64,000 nucleotides of DNA, from NCBI GenBank assembly GCA_007922225.1, contig ML679963.1:4774624-4838623 (forward strand). Reading direction: 5' to 3'. Source of the DNA: Emydura subglobosa. Lineage: Eukaryota > Chordata > Testudines > Chelidae. Shown piece by piece: positions 30,301 through 45,300 of the stretch. Both the position numbers and the translations under genes were made by a program. The stretch's first letter is position 1, and the number at the start of each line of letters is the position of its first letter. The notes below the pieces were generated by a model that saw only the letters and a list, made by a program, of their open reading frames with translations, searched no databases and had not been told where the DNA came from.

Positions 30301-33300
30301 CATACTGATGTATCATAAATGCTCCCCCCACATCCACACAGCGTGGCACCCCCAATGCGAGACTGGTGTAGAAGGGAGTAATCAGAGCTCCCGAATACAC
30401 CTTAAGGACCCCCCTGATCCAGCCAGCATGACAATGGATATAGTTCATGGCTCCTCCATTTAATGGGATTTGAGCTACATGGATCAGTTGTGTGCATGTA
30501 CTCACTGGCCTCACCTGTGTTGGTGAAAGAAACGTACATTTCCTCCCTTTAGAGATCTGATGTGGAACTTGCTTCCACAGCACACAGCAGTTGTGGTATT
30601 GCCCCTGTGCAGGTTCTCTACAATCTAGACCAACCAGGACAGCTGAAACTCATTGTTTTCACTGTCACTGGGCATTGTGTGCCTACACAGGGAACTTCAC
30701 AAGTTGGTCTTAAAGGAATAATTATACAGTTTAAATATTAAACAGCAAATTTCTTCTTTTATTGTTTAACCAATTTTAAACTAGGCTAAAATGGATTTAC
30801 GGTCTCTGGTATTGCATTCTGAGATTGCTGGAATCACAGCTCTAGCCCTGTGTCACCAATATTGGCATTGCTAAGAGAAGGCTCAGAAATGCAGATTTAA
30901 ATCAAAAACTTTTCTTTCAAATACAGTTTAGTTAAATGATGACTTCACCTTCCCTTAGAGACTTCCAGACATTGTAAAGAGCAAAATGAATATAGCTTTC
31001 TTTTAAACAATTCAAAAGTCCGTGATTCAATGTGTGCTTTGGAGTATAATGGAATTGAAAGTTGTGTGCCTTTTTCTCACAGATTATTGTTATTTAATCA
31101 TGCTATATTAGCTTTCATTGACCTGTTCATTTATTTAAGTTCATTAAACTTCTAATTAAATTGACTGAACTTTACCAATAAATTATTACTTTATGAATAA
31201 AGTAAATGAGTAGTGGATGTATTGGTTTGTACTGAATTGCTTATTTTAAAGGGCATTTGAACTTTTACTTTAATGGGGGAAAAATAAAAGTGGCCTTCAA
31301 GAATGGATTTTATGGCTCTAGCAATAAGCTTTCACATAATGAATAGCAGCATATTTCAGAAATAGAACAATACTGTTTTTCACTACAAAAAGTTAGATAA
31401 ATCCAAATGTGAAAAACTTCTCCCCAATTTCTTTATATATTCTAAACCTCCCTATACGACCAAATCCCCCTCATTCAGTGTTAAATTGAGTGTTAACAAT
31501 TAATGAGAACTCTCTTCTAAAATATACTGCACAGATCTTAATATTTATGATACCCACGAAACTTAAAAACATCTGTTCTGCAAAGAAATAGCTATTAATG
31601 TACACTTATCTGCCGAGAACTGTCTCTCAAGTAGAAGAGTCAAAATCTCAATCAGTTTCCTCAGAGGAGTAGTGCTAAGCAGTGGTGATTTCAGGAAGGT
31701 GGTGAGGAGGCATTTTTAGCTCTTTTGGTTGTCAAGAATAGTAATTTCTCACTGTCCAATTGCAAGTTTAAAGTGATAAATAACCTTGATGATTTCACCC
31801 ATGAATTCAGAGCACAGTATTGAGAAATAGTCACATTAATGGGATGTTAATTATGGAGGGTGCTTTTTTTTTGTTGTTGTTCAGTAAATATGTTTTATTA
31901 ACAATGCAGAAAGTTCTCAGCAGACATCTTAATGACATTTTCCATACACATTCTGTACCGATTTTATGAATCTTCACAGAAGAATATTCATGTACTATCA
32001 GCTCCCCTTGGTTTTTCAATTTGTGTGTTTGGTTGGTGGAAATATCTTATTCCCTTTCGATTAATGGATGCATCTAAATTGTACTGTCAAAGAGCTAATT
32101 AAATCTGGTCATGTTAACTTTACTCAGTGGATAGAAGCAGACATCCAGTTCTCTAAAGAAGAGTTCAGTGAAGTGTAATCTGTTTGGGTTGAACATCTTG
32201 AGACATTTCTCCATTTCATACTGCTTTATTCCACTTTTAGCGTTTTCTTTAATATTTTTTGTTTTTGTTAAATTAGGCTTCTCTCTCTTAAAAGTTATGT
32301 ATTTTGTTCTAGGTGTTACATCCTTATCTTGATGATCACAGTGTGCTTTTAATTCAAATATTTGGCCTGAATGCCATTTATGTTCCGGATCCAAGTGGAC
32401 AGAGACCTGGAAAAGTAATATCTCACCCTGGTCAGATCCTGGAGCTTAATACACAATCGCAGTTAGGCTGGACTGCTATTCCACTATTTGACAGGTAAAG
32501 TGAAAAATTTATTGTTATGAAGTATCTGCCAATAGTCTAAAGTTTCACATATTTTCTTTGGACCTGCAAACATTTTCAGAAATTAATAGTGACAAGAATT
32601 GCAGATGTGTGAAATTCTCAAGCATGAAAAAACAGCCTAACTGCTATGTGAGGGAAAATGACAGGGGAGAAAGATGATCTTGTAGTTAAGGCACTAGAAT
32701 AGGACTCTCGAGATAAGGGTTTAATTTTAAGTTCTGCCACAGTCTGCCTATGTGATGGTGGGCAAGTCATGTACTCTTTATGCCTGAGTTCTCTATCTGT
32801 AAAATGAGGATGATGATATCTCACAGGGTGTTCTGATTTGCCATACCAGCACTGACCTTTGTAAACCCAAACCAGCTTAACTTTCTTGTTTTGTTGTTGT
32901 GGAAGAAGGGATAAATTTGACAACCCCTGGAGGAAATTTGACAACCCCTGAAGGAAATAAAGTTCCCGCATTGATCTGGTCCTTTGTGTTGCTGCAATGG
33001 TATTGTTGAATTGTCTGCTTTCCATTAGCCTCTCATGAAGCCTAGGTTTTAATTCAAGCTCTTCAGGCTTTCAGTTTGATGGTTATATTGTTTGTCAGTA
33101 CTTCTATCCACTCACAGGGAAAAATTCCAAAATATTAAAAAATAATGGATTTAAAAAAATATTAAAATTGCAGAATGTCGGGCTTCTGTGATAAGAAAAT
33201 ATTAATAACTAGATGTAGATTTTTAAACTGAGATTACATTGATTAACTCCAAAGTCACATTGTCTAGTGACTCTGCCCCTTTCTAAATTAAGATGGTAAT

Positions 33301-36300
33301 ATACGAGCTAGCTGCAGGAGACCCTAACCTTGAGATCCATTTGAATAGTATTTCAAAGTGAGAGTTTTGTAGAGCACAGCATGTCCATATCCACTTTGGA
33401 ACACTTAAACCAATGCTGAATAATGAGATTCTAAAGCATGAATGTGTTTTCTGTAACAATTGCAATGAATTAAACTTGTATAGCCCCAAAGGCTTCCTTC
33501 ATAGAAGGCTCTCTTAAAATAATTCCTCATCATAGTACATCAAATACAATTTTTTTATGCATTTGGTATGCATAACCAACAATTCTGTATATTCAAACTA
33601 CCTTTGTTACAGAAGTGAAAATATCTTTAGTAAGTTGCAGAGTAGCTAATAAGTTTGAGGAAAGCATGAACCCTACCCTATTTTTTGGTAAGAAGACTAC
33701 TGGGTATTTGTACAGATGATCAAAAAATCCACTCTTGAGCAATAAGCAAGTTATTGACAGAGCAAAAGTGGTACATTTATTGATCTGGCTGCTACTGTTT
33801 GGAGCTCAGAATGCCACTGCTTTATATTCAATGTCTATTCCTAAAGACCATCTAGTGAAACAATTACTTCCCGATGAAACAAAAATTAAAAAGAGAGTAC
33901 AGTACAAAAGACAATTGCAACTGTTAGTGTTTGCCTGAAGCAAACAAAGTTATGGGATCCCCTAAACTACTCCTTACATACTTATTCATTTATTGGAATG
34001 GCTCAAGTTACTTTTCTTGAACTGATGTCATAAGGTTTTACATTTTTCATATAAAAATTATTTACTTCTATGTACATCCTGAGTCAAAATTGTGTGTATG
34101 TGAATTGTGGTGATTGTACAAATGAAAGAAATATTATGAAGCAAAGTTTCCGTTCTGATCTTAGTCCTCTGCAAATTAAAACAATCCACTTTAGGCATTT
34201 TTATGATGTGTACAAATGTTAAGGTGATTAGACTTTACATCTTCCCTATAACCTTAGTTGTGTATGAATAAAGTAATATTCCTCTCCCCTCATTCCCTGT
34301 CTACTGCTCTCCCCATTTTTAGAACAAGATATGTACAGTCTTTATTATCTTATCTCTGTCCTTTTAAAGTGTCTTCTGCCCTGTCTCTGATTCCCACCTT
34401 TATTTCTTACTTTTTCTATTTTGTTCATCTAGTTTTTCTGGGGTGTCTGTATTTTTTGTCTTTTTATTTCTTTTTCTCACCTTGAACTTTGCTTCTAGTC
34501 CTTCAATTTCCTCTTTCAACCTAGGTCTTCATGCACCCACACTGAGGCCTGGTCTACACTGATAACGTAGATCAATGGAATGCGGCTTCCGTCGACCACA
34601 TAAAGTATGCGTATCCACTGGCACATCAGTTCCGCCGACCTAAATCACAGTAAAATTCAACTTAATAAAACCACCTCCGCAAGTGGCGTAGCACTGAAGT
34701 CGAATTCTGTGGGTTGAATGACCGTCAGTGTAGGCAGAGGCCTCTGGGAGGTATCCCATAATGCTCTGTTGTGACCGCTTTGCACATTCACAGTCTTCTG
34801 CACTGTGGCCATGTAAACAGGAAATAGCTCCTCCCCTCAAGCCCTGGGAAATTTTGAATTCCCATTTCCTGTTTGGTCAGCGTGGAGAGAGCTTGCCAGC
34901 ACAACTGATCATGGCTACTGTACGTCCCAAACGCGTTCCAGCCTGGCATCAACCTGAGGTCTTGGATCTCATCGGTCTGTGGAACAAAGAGTCTGTTCTG
35001 GCTCAGCTCCAATCAAGCAAAGCAGTCTGGCATTGCTAGCTTCCTCAGAATGATGGCCACTCTCTTCTCCACTGTCAGAGCAGATCTCAAGTGAGTATTC
35101 ATGCATTTCAGGGCTGGGGAGAGCTTGCCGCAAAGTTTAAAAAAAAGTGGCCTTTCGCATTCAAAAGTTCTGCAGTTCTCATCATCCCACACCTTCATAA
35201 CTATGTGATCTCACCAGTCACTGCTTGTTTCCCAGGACCAGAAGTGGCACTCCACAGCCTGCAGCAAATGGGAATTGTTTTGTTCTGTGGCTTGTAGCAA
35301 GGGGGCCTCTGTAACATTGCGATTTTCAGTGCTGTGGCTCCTGTCTTGCCTCTGAAAATACTGCAGGTAAGTTGTGAGGTGTTTGTGATGCTCACAATAA
35401 TAGTGCAGAGCTGAGCAGGCTCCATGCCTCACAGGCAATGGCATGCACATGGCAGAGAGTGAAGGGTTTTTTTAAAATAGCGTGAAAAGATGATCGTCTG
35501 TTTGGACTGGGACAAGAAGAGAAGGAGTACGTTCCATCATGGGAGGACGACAGCCTTCCCAAATGTCCCTGAAGGTAGTTGCACTGTGGGATAGCTACCA
35601 ACGGTGCACTGCTTTGATTATCGACGTAAGCGCGGATGGTCGGGACGCAATCCCCCAGCATAGTGAGCGTGGTGTGATCATGCTCCTCCAAATTCTGCAG
35701 CTCGGCGGGTGAAAGTCAATTTAAATTAAATCGACTTCACTCCACACTGTAGACATACCCTGAATGTTCCTCTCCCTCAACCTGTCTCCATTTCCATTCC
35801 TCTTCTACTCCAGTCTTTATGTACCTTCTTGCCCTTTGCCTTATACTATTTCTCTAGCTCTTTCACCATTTTAGCTCTCTCTATTCAACTGTTTTTCTTT
35901 TCCCCCCATGTGGCTCCCTTCATCTCCCATCATATTGCATTTCAGCTTGAAGAGTGGGAAACTGAATGGGAACATGAAACTAGGTCTCAATCTTGATAAT
36001 GCATAATACTTCAGTACCTAGCTTTATTCCTTTTGTTTGTTCAGTATTTATTTCCATTTTTCTTGGAGAGAAATCTGCATCTAAAATATGCTGTTGGATT
36101 CTTCAAGGTCAGAGATTGGATTCTTGTAATGGGCCTGTGGCAAGAAGACGGTAGAGAGGAAAGAAATCGTTGTTTAGCAGGTTAAAAAAACAACAACCCC
36201 CAAACCAATTTTTTTTTTTTAAAAACCTCAGCATTAGAGTTGGTTCATCATTCTTCCAGCTGGAAGCAAGATGTTGTAATGGGTAGTCACAAGCTGTTAT

Positions 36301-39300
36301 ATTTCGAGAGGCTGAAAAGAAAGGCGGGGAGGAAAGCTGAAGTTATCCTATGAATTGTGTGTTTCTTTGTAGGATGAAGTTAAAATAAACCAATAACATA
36401 AAAGATTAATTATACAAAACTTTAATATAAAGCTGTCTGTGGTAACTGTGATTTTTATTTCTTTCTTTTGGTTGTCAAATATTTGTGCTTTTTTATTAAG
36501 TTTTGGATTTTTTTTGGATCTTTCCAAACATTATGAAACATGTACAAAGAGTAGTAAAATAATTTGCATAAAATTGACTGCAAAGAGCAATTAGTCCTTC
36601 ATTAATATGCAAATCTGGTCCAGTGAAAATTCATCTATATATGAGGCTTAAATATGCAACTCAGTCTTGCTGTGCTAGAAACCCAGATGCTTTTATTTAC
36701 TTTGAAATTGAGGGATTTGGTTAATGATGTTGTTGACAGCAAAACTTGAATAAATTTGATGATCACCGTCTTTCATATTAGCTGAGAACCACGGAAGAAA
36801 ATTAACAAGTAAAATACTAATTTTATTTGGTAATTTCCTATTATCAATCTAGTAACAAAATGTCAAATGAAAAGTAATAGTTACATTTCTCAATGTAGTT
36901 AACCTGAGATTTAAAATGTTCCCCAAAGACAAAAGCAATTTTTCTTAAACTTTGGTTTTCCAGAGGGTAAAGACATCTGCATAAACTGTATGAATAGCAT
37001 GCTGCCTAGAGATTTAATATTAGAAAGTTAGATCAGTTGCTTGTTTCATTTGGAGAGATTATATAAACCCGGAAATTAAAAAGTAGGGTTTTTGGAAATA
37101 GCGGGCATCATTCCGCAATGGCTGAAGTGTTAAATGCTTCTTTTGTAACCTTTTTTCACCAAAAAGGTTAGCAATGGTCAGACAATTAATGTAGTGAACA
37201 TTGGTGTAAATGGAGTAGGATCAGAGGTTAAAATAGGAAAAGAACAAGTTAAGAATTACTCAGACAAGTTAGATGTCTTCAAATCATCAGGGCCTGATGA
37301 AATATATCCTAGAATACTTAAGGAACTGGTCGAAGAGATCTTTGAGCCATTAGCCTTTATTTGAGAACTTGTGGAGGACAGAAAAGATCCCAGAGGACTG
37401 GAAAAGGGCAAATACAGTAGCTATCTATAAAAAAGGGAATAAGGACAACACAGGGAATTATAGACCAGTCAGTGTCACTTCAGTACCCAGAAGATAATGG
37501 AGCAAATAATCAAGCAATCAATGGATAAGCATCTGTAAGATAATAAATAAGAGTTAACATGGATTTGTCAAGAAAAAATCATGCCAAATCAACTTAATAT
37601 CATTCTTTCATAGGGTAACAAGCCATGTGGATAGGGGAGAAACAGTAGATGTGGTATATCTTAGTGTGGCTTAGTATGTTGCTTAGTATGTGGTATATCT
37701 TAGTATGGCTTTTGATACTGTCTCTTGTGACCTCATAAACAAACGAGAAATATAGTATAGAAGAACCTTTTATAACGTGGGTGCACAACTGGTTGGAAAA
37801 CCATACTCAGAGAGTGATTATCAATGGTTCACAGTTTAACTAAAAAAGCATATATGGGGTCATGTAGGGATCAGTCCTGGATCCAGTTCTACTCAATATC
37901 TTCATAAATGATGTGGATAATGGCGTAGAGAGTACACTTACACAGTTTGTGGATGATACCAACCTCGGAGGGGTTGCAAGCACTTTCAAGGACTGGATTA
38001 AAATTGAAAATGACAACAAACTGGAAAAATGGTCTGAAATAAATAAGACAAAATTCAATAAGGACACATGCAAAGTATTACCCTTAGGAAGGAATAATCA
38101 ATAGCACAAATACAAAATGAGCAATGGCTGCCTAGGAAGGCGTACTGCAGAAAAGAATCTGGGAGTTATAGTGAATTACAAACTAAATAGAGTCAAAAAA
38201 GTAATACTGTTGCAAAAAAGCAGACATCATTTTGGGATGTATTAGCAGGAGTGTTAAAAGCAAGGCATGAGAAGTAATTCTTCTGCTCTACTCAGCACTC
38301 ATAAGGCCTCAGATGGAGTGTTGTGTCTAGTTCTGGATACCATGCTACGGAAAAGATGTGGACAAATTGGAGAAAGTCTAGAGGAAAGCAATAAAAATGA
38401 TTAAAGGTCTAGAAAACATGACCTGTGAGGAACAATTGAAAACATTGGGTTTGTTTACTCTGGAGAAGAGAACACTGAGGAGGAATATGCTAACAGTTTT
38501 CAAGTACATAAAAGGTTGTTTTAAAGAGGAAGGTGATAAATTGTTCTCCTTTGCCATTGAGGAAAGGACAAGAAGTAATGGTCTTAAATTGCAGCAAGGG
38601 AGATTTACATTAGACATTAAGAAACCCTTCCTATCTGCAAGGGTAGTTAAGCATTGGAACAAATTATTTGGGGAGGTTGTGGAATCTCTATCATTGGAGA
38701 TTTTTAAGAACAGATTAGACAAACACTTGTCAGGGATGGTCTAGATAACACTTAGTCCTGCCTCAGTGCAGGGGATTGGACTTGATGACATCTCGAGGTC
38801 CCTTCCACTCCTACATTTTTATGATTCTATGTTTGTTTTCCATTCAGTAGTGAATCCAGGTTTTGTGCAGAAGTGGAGCTGGGGAAGGGGTGATGGGTCA
38901 TTCGTGGCACCACGTTCAATCAGACCTATTGGCTTGAAATGGCACAACATGTACACCTACAGGTGTCCAGGGAGCCAGTCACTCCCTGCCCTCCTATTAG
39001 CTCCGCCACTACTTCCGTTAATTATGTAGAAAGCCTTTATGAGACTAAGTGCTAAGGTCTTTGCTTTTAGTCTCCAGAGCCTGATTAGGAGCCCTCTAAA
39101 CTCACAGCCATAAGTGGATCACTGAAATTAATTTACAAACATAATATTTTATATATTTACAATTTATAAAACCTTAACTGTGTCTTTTACTGCCACGCTG
39201 TACTGCCAGGCTGGTCTGGAGATGCAGGGCTTTGTCTTACCCATAGATCTATCACATAACACTTTTTTCCCCCACTGTGGATCTTCCACAGCCCTTTTGA

Positions 39301-42300
39301 AGCACCAAGGACCCTCCCATTGTTGATAATAATGTCACACCATCCATCATTTTTTCTGGCTGAAGAGTGGATAGGATTCCCTTTCAAAGTCTGTCAGTGA
39401 GCCTTAATTACCTAGAGGTGTACTGTTGATTGATAACAAAGTACTGCTCCTTTTTTCCCCTCTCACCCCCTTTCTTTGCAGATCTCGCAGGACCAAATTT
39501 AGCCTTGGCATAAGTGGTCTTGGTCACTAATTTCAGTTGTGCTCACTTACACCAGAGCTGAATTTGGTTCCCATTCTCAGATGACTGGGAAAGTGATACC
39601 TTTAAAATTACAGAGAAATGCAGCTTAAATGGAGTGGACTGTATTGCAATTTGTAAAGCTGTAGAATTGTAACTATCCAAGGACAAGTTAATAGATTATG
39701 CTGCTCACAGAACTGCAGTTTGATCCCTGTGAATTCTTGGCACAGCTGTTAGGTATATAAATCCTAACAGTGGTGAATTCTAAATCCTTGATGTGCTGTA
39801 CTAGGCAAAACGTCTTTAGAGTAGTTAAAAAAAGTGTACTGGGGTATACACTGAAGTTGGCTCTTTAGCTCATCACAATGATATTTAGTATTGCAGAAGG
39901 GTCCAGAAGCAGGGAAACCTAGAGGGAGGACAGAAAGTAGAGTCAGAACAGGGCTGAAACCAGTTGTCCATAATAGAAGAATCTACCCACTTGAAAATGG
40001 TGGAATCAAAATAAAAAATCATTTTGAGTCAACCAGAAATGTTTGTTGATTTAAAAATGAAATATTTTTGGTTTGACAAAATATTCTGAAACAAATAGTT
40101 TTGGTTTACATCAACCAATATTACGATGGGGGGGATTTTTCAGTTCTACCCAGAACTGAAAAATCTGTTTTATACTCAGATCCAGTTACAAGCACATCTT
40201 ATTTTATTTATTTTGTTACCCTTTAAATAGCACAGATGAGTCATGTATTGCATGCAAGTATTCCCTAAAATATTTAGGGGGAAATCCCCAAAATCCAGAA
40301 CTGACTAGTTCTCAGAATGGAAGCAATTTGAAATTTTGACTAGGTTACTCAAAAACATATACTTCCTCACTCTTTTAATTGCAGTGTTCAAAGGCAAGAA
40401 TCAAGAACTGTATTTAATAACAATATTACTTATTTTCTTAATATTATATGTCACAGTTCATGTTCAAAGCCCTTTACAAATTTTTCTAATTAGTCCACAT
40501 CGTATCCATGTGAAATATTGTGTGCATTTAACAGATGAGGTAAAAAAGAAGCGGAGTAATTTACCTAAGGCCAGAGAGAGTGGCAGTCTTGGGGCCAGGA
40601 TTAGAATTCCAGACTTGCTGATCCCAGATCTTAAACTTCTTAATAACATCATCTGAAATTGAATAGTTGCAGCCAAGAGCAGAGAAATGTACAGTTCCTG
40701 ACTCCCTGCTGTGCGTTAGTTTTCACTAACTTTGAAAACTAGTTTTTGTTCTCATCACTCATTTGCCCACAATAATCATGGGTGTCTTGATTTCTCATTT
40801 CATCCAGTTGACAGAAGGGAAACCCCCATATACCAATATGTCTCAAAAATATTTAATCAATAGACATTTCAGCATAATAGTTATAACTTCAGGATACCTC
40901 CTGCTAATTTTATAACTTTAAAATCCTAGATTAATAGACACCTCAGCATTCTGCCTTTGAGTTTATTAGCCCAAGATATGTTTATTATCTCAGAAACACA
41001 AAATCTCTTCAGTTATCATGTAATTACACTTCAGTTCTACATATGCATATTAGAGACTATTAATAACAAAATAGTGAGGGAGAAACAAATATGGCCTGTT
41101 TTGTTCATTCTTTTTCCTTGCTTTCTTTGCAGTGGCTATGTGAGGAGTGGTGTGCACAGTGCTCCGTTGTTTCATGGTTCTCCAAGTGCAGTAAGTATTC
41201 TGGATGAAGATGAGATTTTTTTTTTCCTTCTGAAAAACTGGAAAGAGAGGGAAAACTTAGTGAATTTTTATACTTGTGAAAGGGAAAAACTGATATACCA
41301 CTGAAAGACCTGGGATCTGTTCATGTAAACCTTTATTCACACAAGTTGCCTAGCTCATGTGAATTAACTCTGAAAAATACTCACAGGAATAAGGATTGTT
41401 TACACTCTCTTTTCAAACTTCTTGCTACTCTTATACATCTTCAAACTTCCATTTATGCAAAATAGGATTGCAATATAATGGCAACTATCTGAGCTAATTA
41501 AAAATGATGGTGGTTTGATTAACCAAAATTTCCCTAATCCATTCCCCTTAATGGTTCCTGGGGATACCAAAAAGAGAAAAATGCCAGTTTATTTACAAAA
41601 GTACATTAGTTCACAGAAGTTCACATGTGCAAAGTAGATCCAAAATACACAACGTGCAAGGCAGTGGAGAATTGGGACCTAAATACACATACTGTGTGTA
41701 TATTTTCTAGGTATCACCTTTATCCATTAAAATGAAATATTCTTGTACAGTGATTGCACATGAAAATGGATCCCTCTGGGTACCAGTTCCTGCTAGAGTT
41801 GTCAGAATTGATTTTCTTTTCTTTTGCCCTTCCATATGATGTAATCCAGCAGTTGGCATTTGCCGGACCGATGTGTCAATGGGATGCCTTGCTTTCTTGT
41901 CTTTTATATGACCTCTTGGATGTCTCTGCTGGAAGCTATTATTGTGGGTATGGAACTGCTTATATATCTAGTGTTGGGTCAACCACCATTCCCATCAAAT
42001 TTTTCATTGAATATGTGTATGAAGATCTTTCTGGCAGGAGATGTATTTTGCATTTTGTTTTCCTCCTAACTTATATTTATTTGACATAAAAGTTATTAGA
42101 ACTGCTAACAGCCTGGCTAGTTAACTGTTTTGAAGTGGCACTTTTGTAAGCAATAATACTCAGCATTTTATAGTGCTTTACAAATATTAATGTATCTGCA
42201 CAGAGTAATTTCTTTGAAGTAAGACCTTTTGCACTTTCATGGTGCTAGAATCCCTGACATCCAACCATGCATCAACTAGCTTTATGCTGGTCAGCTAGTA

Positions 42301-45300
42301 GAATTTTAACTTACTTCAGAGCTGTCATTAAAAATAAATGTAAGGGTGGCTCATGGAGGACTAAACAGTTTGCACCCACCTCTGCATTCTGAAATGCCTG
42401 TACAATTCCACCTTCACTGCTAAATAGCCACTACAAGGGAATGCTTTGCCTGGACACTACTCTCATTTTGGGGTCCAAGTTTTCCTCCTGATTTCAGCTG
42501 GGATCCCACAGGTCCTCTCTACACAGATAAGGTCCACTGTGCCTGAAAGCACAAATAACCTTCTTCCAGTAGTCAGTGCCTTCCAAAACTAACTGCTAAA
42601 TACTACCTAAGAGATACTCGTATGAAGACTGAGGACGTTGTGAGAGCAACTGCCTCTGAATTAAACAATCATTATAGTATTTTTTATTCTGCCATAGTGG
42701 TGGATGATCAGCCTCCTTTGAAACAAATATTAGTGAATTGGCCAGCAGGAGGCACTAAAATAGCAGCAGTTACTAAATTTCTGCTGCTTATTCTAGACCT
42801 CAGTCTTGTCACCTCGCTGGTGTTGGTTTGCAGAACAAGACATAGAGGTGTTCCTAGTTCTAGGTTTCCAATATTTTCTAAAGATATTGGTTTGATTCTG
42901 TAATCTTCATACACCAGTAATCCCATTGATTTAATTGACGACTATTCACATGAGCAAGGATTATTTCTGAGAGTAGAGATTGCATGAGTGGGTTCTAAGC
43001 TTTTATGAAAAGGTTAGATACATTGTTGTACAACACAACAAATTTTTATTGTATGAAACAAATTAATCTTCAAATCTCAAAAGTTTTTATCAATCCAGTA
43101 TCAGGAAATTTGCCTTTTGAGATTGAACCCTCTCTTACTGTCTCTGGAGTGACGATGTCTGATATAATTTGTCCAGATGGAACTACACATACATTCCATT
43201 GGATTAAATAGCAAACATCTGTAAAGCATCATTATATTTATAAGATATTGCTCTAGCACACTTTTTTATTGCCCTGGATTCATAACTGCGGTGTTCAATA
43301 AAATCTGCTGATTTCAAAGGTTAAGACAGGGTTTTATTTCTCTTTGTTCATTGCTATTGATGCAAAAGTGTAAACACTGTACCAAAAGAATTGCAGAAGA
43401 AGTTAGTTTAAGTTCCTGTATATGCAAAAGCACCAAACAGTTGTGGCATTAGGGTCCTGTTTGTAAACTGTAGTATTAAGAATTATGGTAGGTACTGGGT
43501 TTTTTTTTATATGGCATAAACAAATAAATATAGTCCAAAAACCATTCAAAGAGATTACTAGAGAGAAAAGATGTTCTTTGTCCAAGAATACTATTAGATA
43601 AAATAGCCAGAGGATGATATTATGCTTTGCAAAATCTTACAACTGACTTCCAGTGCAGAAATTTGAAGTGTGAAGATGAATGATGAACAGTTTATGGGAG
43701 TGTAAAATAGGCAGTTCGTGTTTAATCTTTTTTTCTTGGAGGAATCAATTTTTTTTTCTCTGTATTTTGCAGGAATTTCTTGAGTCTGTAATCTCTCAGC
43801 CAGTGAAGGATGTTATGGCTGAAGGTATAAAGAAAAAGACATTGAAGCTTTTGCCGACTTTTGGCAGTGTTACTCTTGAGTTTTGGGATGGCCATTACTT
43901 TGAAGATGAGTATTATGAGCTACCTGTAAGTTCAGGTTTATATGATGGAAATTAATTCAATCATTCATACATTATACTGGTTCTCCTACTTCTCTAAGTA
44001 CTTCAACATTTTTCTTGGAAGCGTCTCTTAATTTCCTCCTCCTGTTCTCTGTAGACATCCTTAAGATCTGTCTTCAGTCACTTCCTTTTTTCACTTCACG
44101 CTTTATCATTTGGGTTCTACATCCTTTCTCTTTTGTCCTTGTTTATTATCTCTACACTTGATGATGACACCAAATCTACCTTTCCATCCTTTCCCTCTCT
44201 GTTCACAGTTTTTTTTGTCCATACCTTTTTGGCATCTCATTCTAGTTATCCTGCCGCACACACAAGTTAATTATGGCAAAAACTGAAAGCCCCTTTTTCC
44301 CAGCAGAATAATGGTTGAGTCACAGCCTCCCTATCACTTAGGGTCACTGCATCAGTGTTGCTGATTCTTCTGTCTCTTTAACCCCCACATCTGAGCTATT
44401 GCCAGGTTTTTTTGCTTCTTAATCTGCAACATCTCTAAATTTCATCCTTGCCCTTCTTTCCTACTTCTGAAACCCTAGTCCACACTTTGACCTTTTTTCT
44501 CCTTGACTACTGTTATCTCTTCTCTTGTCTAATTTCCCTGTAATCTCTCCATTTCCCTGTAATCATTTCCCTGTAATCTATCCAAAATGATGTTGCCAAA
44601 ATCATCTTTCTCTCACCATGTCCCTCCCCTCTTTGAATTGCCTAATTGCCTTTCTTTAATCTTTTAACTGAAATTTAAGGTTTTCATTCTTCTAAGCTCT
44701 TCAGAACATCTCAGCTCTCATTTCTTACTATTCTTCCTCTCACTGCCTATATTCCTTGCAAGTTGCCCTTCTGAGTACACCTTTTATATCCTCTACATGA
44801 TTTCTTTAATTCTGCCCCTTACATCTGGAACTTCTTCATTAACCTTGTATACCAACCAATCAGCCTACCTCCCCATTTAATTTAAAGCCCTGCTTAAAAC
44901 TCACTTCTTCTCTGAAATTTATCAGTGCTAATCCACCAATGAAAAACTACATCAACCAAAATTTAAGACTGTCTTCCTTTATGTTCTGCACAGTTAGTCT
45001 CCTCTGTAGCAGACAATAATAAGGCATAATAAATACATTAAATAATAATGCATATACAGTAATAATACTAAAACATAGAAAAGACAAAGTTGTCAAGCAG
45101 GTTTAACAATAAGATGCATTGGAGAAGGTAAGGTATGCAGAAGTTCTATATCATATGCCTCAGCTATTTGTTGTCAACTGTGTGGCACCATTCAACAAAA
45201 TTTCTCAGAGAAAAAAAGATTTTCAATATGCTTAATTACATTAGAAATATTTTGCATAATCCTGTTCTGATTGAAATGAATGGCAAAGCTCCAATTGACT

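Noticed and set aside
32618..33025. 135-codon minus-strand frame
   Set aside because: It runs antisense through a MIR relic and a 21-bp tandem duplication.
38397..38744. 115-codon frame that could be taken for a host gene
   Set aside because: It is the C-terminal coding remnant of the CR1 LINE that ends at 38831.
42742..42756. CTCF-like string CCAGCAGGAGGCACT in intron 19
   Set aside because: It is a partial match only. Such strings are expected by chance in 64 kb, and no other feature supports it.
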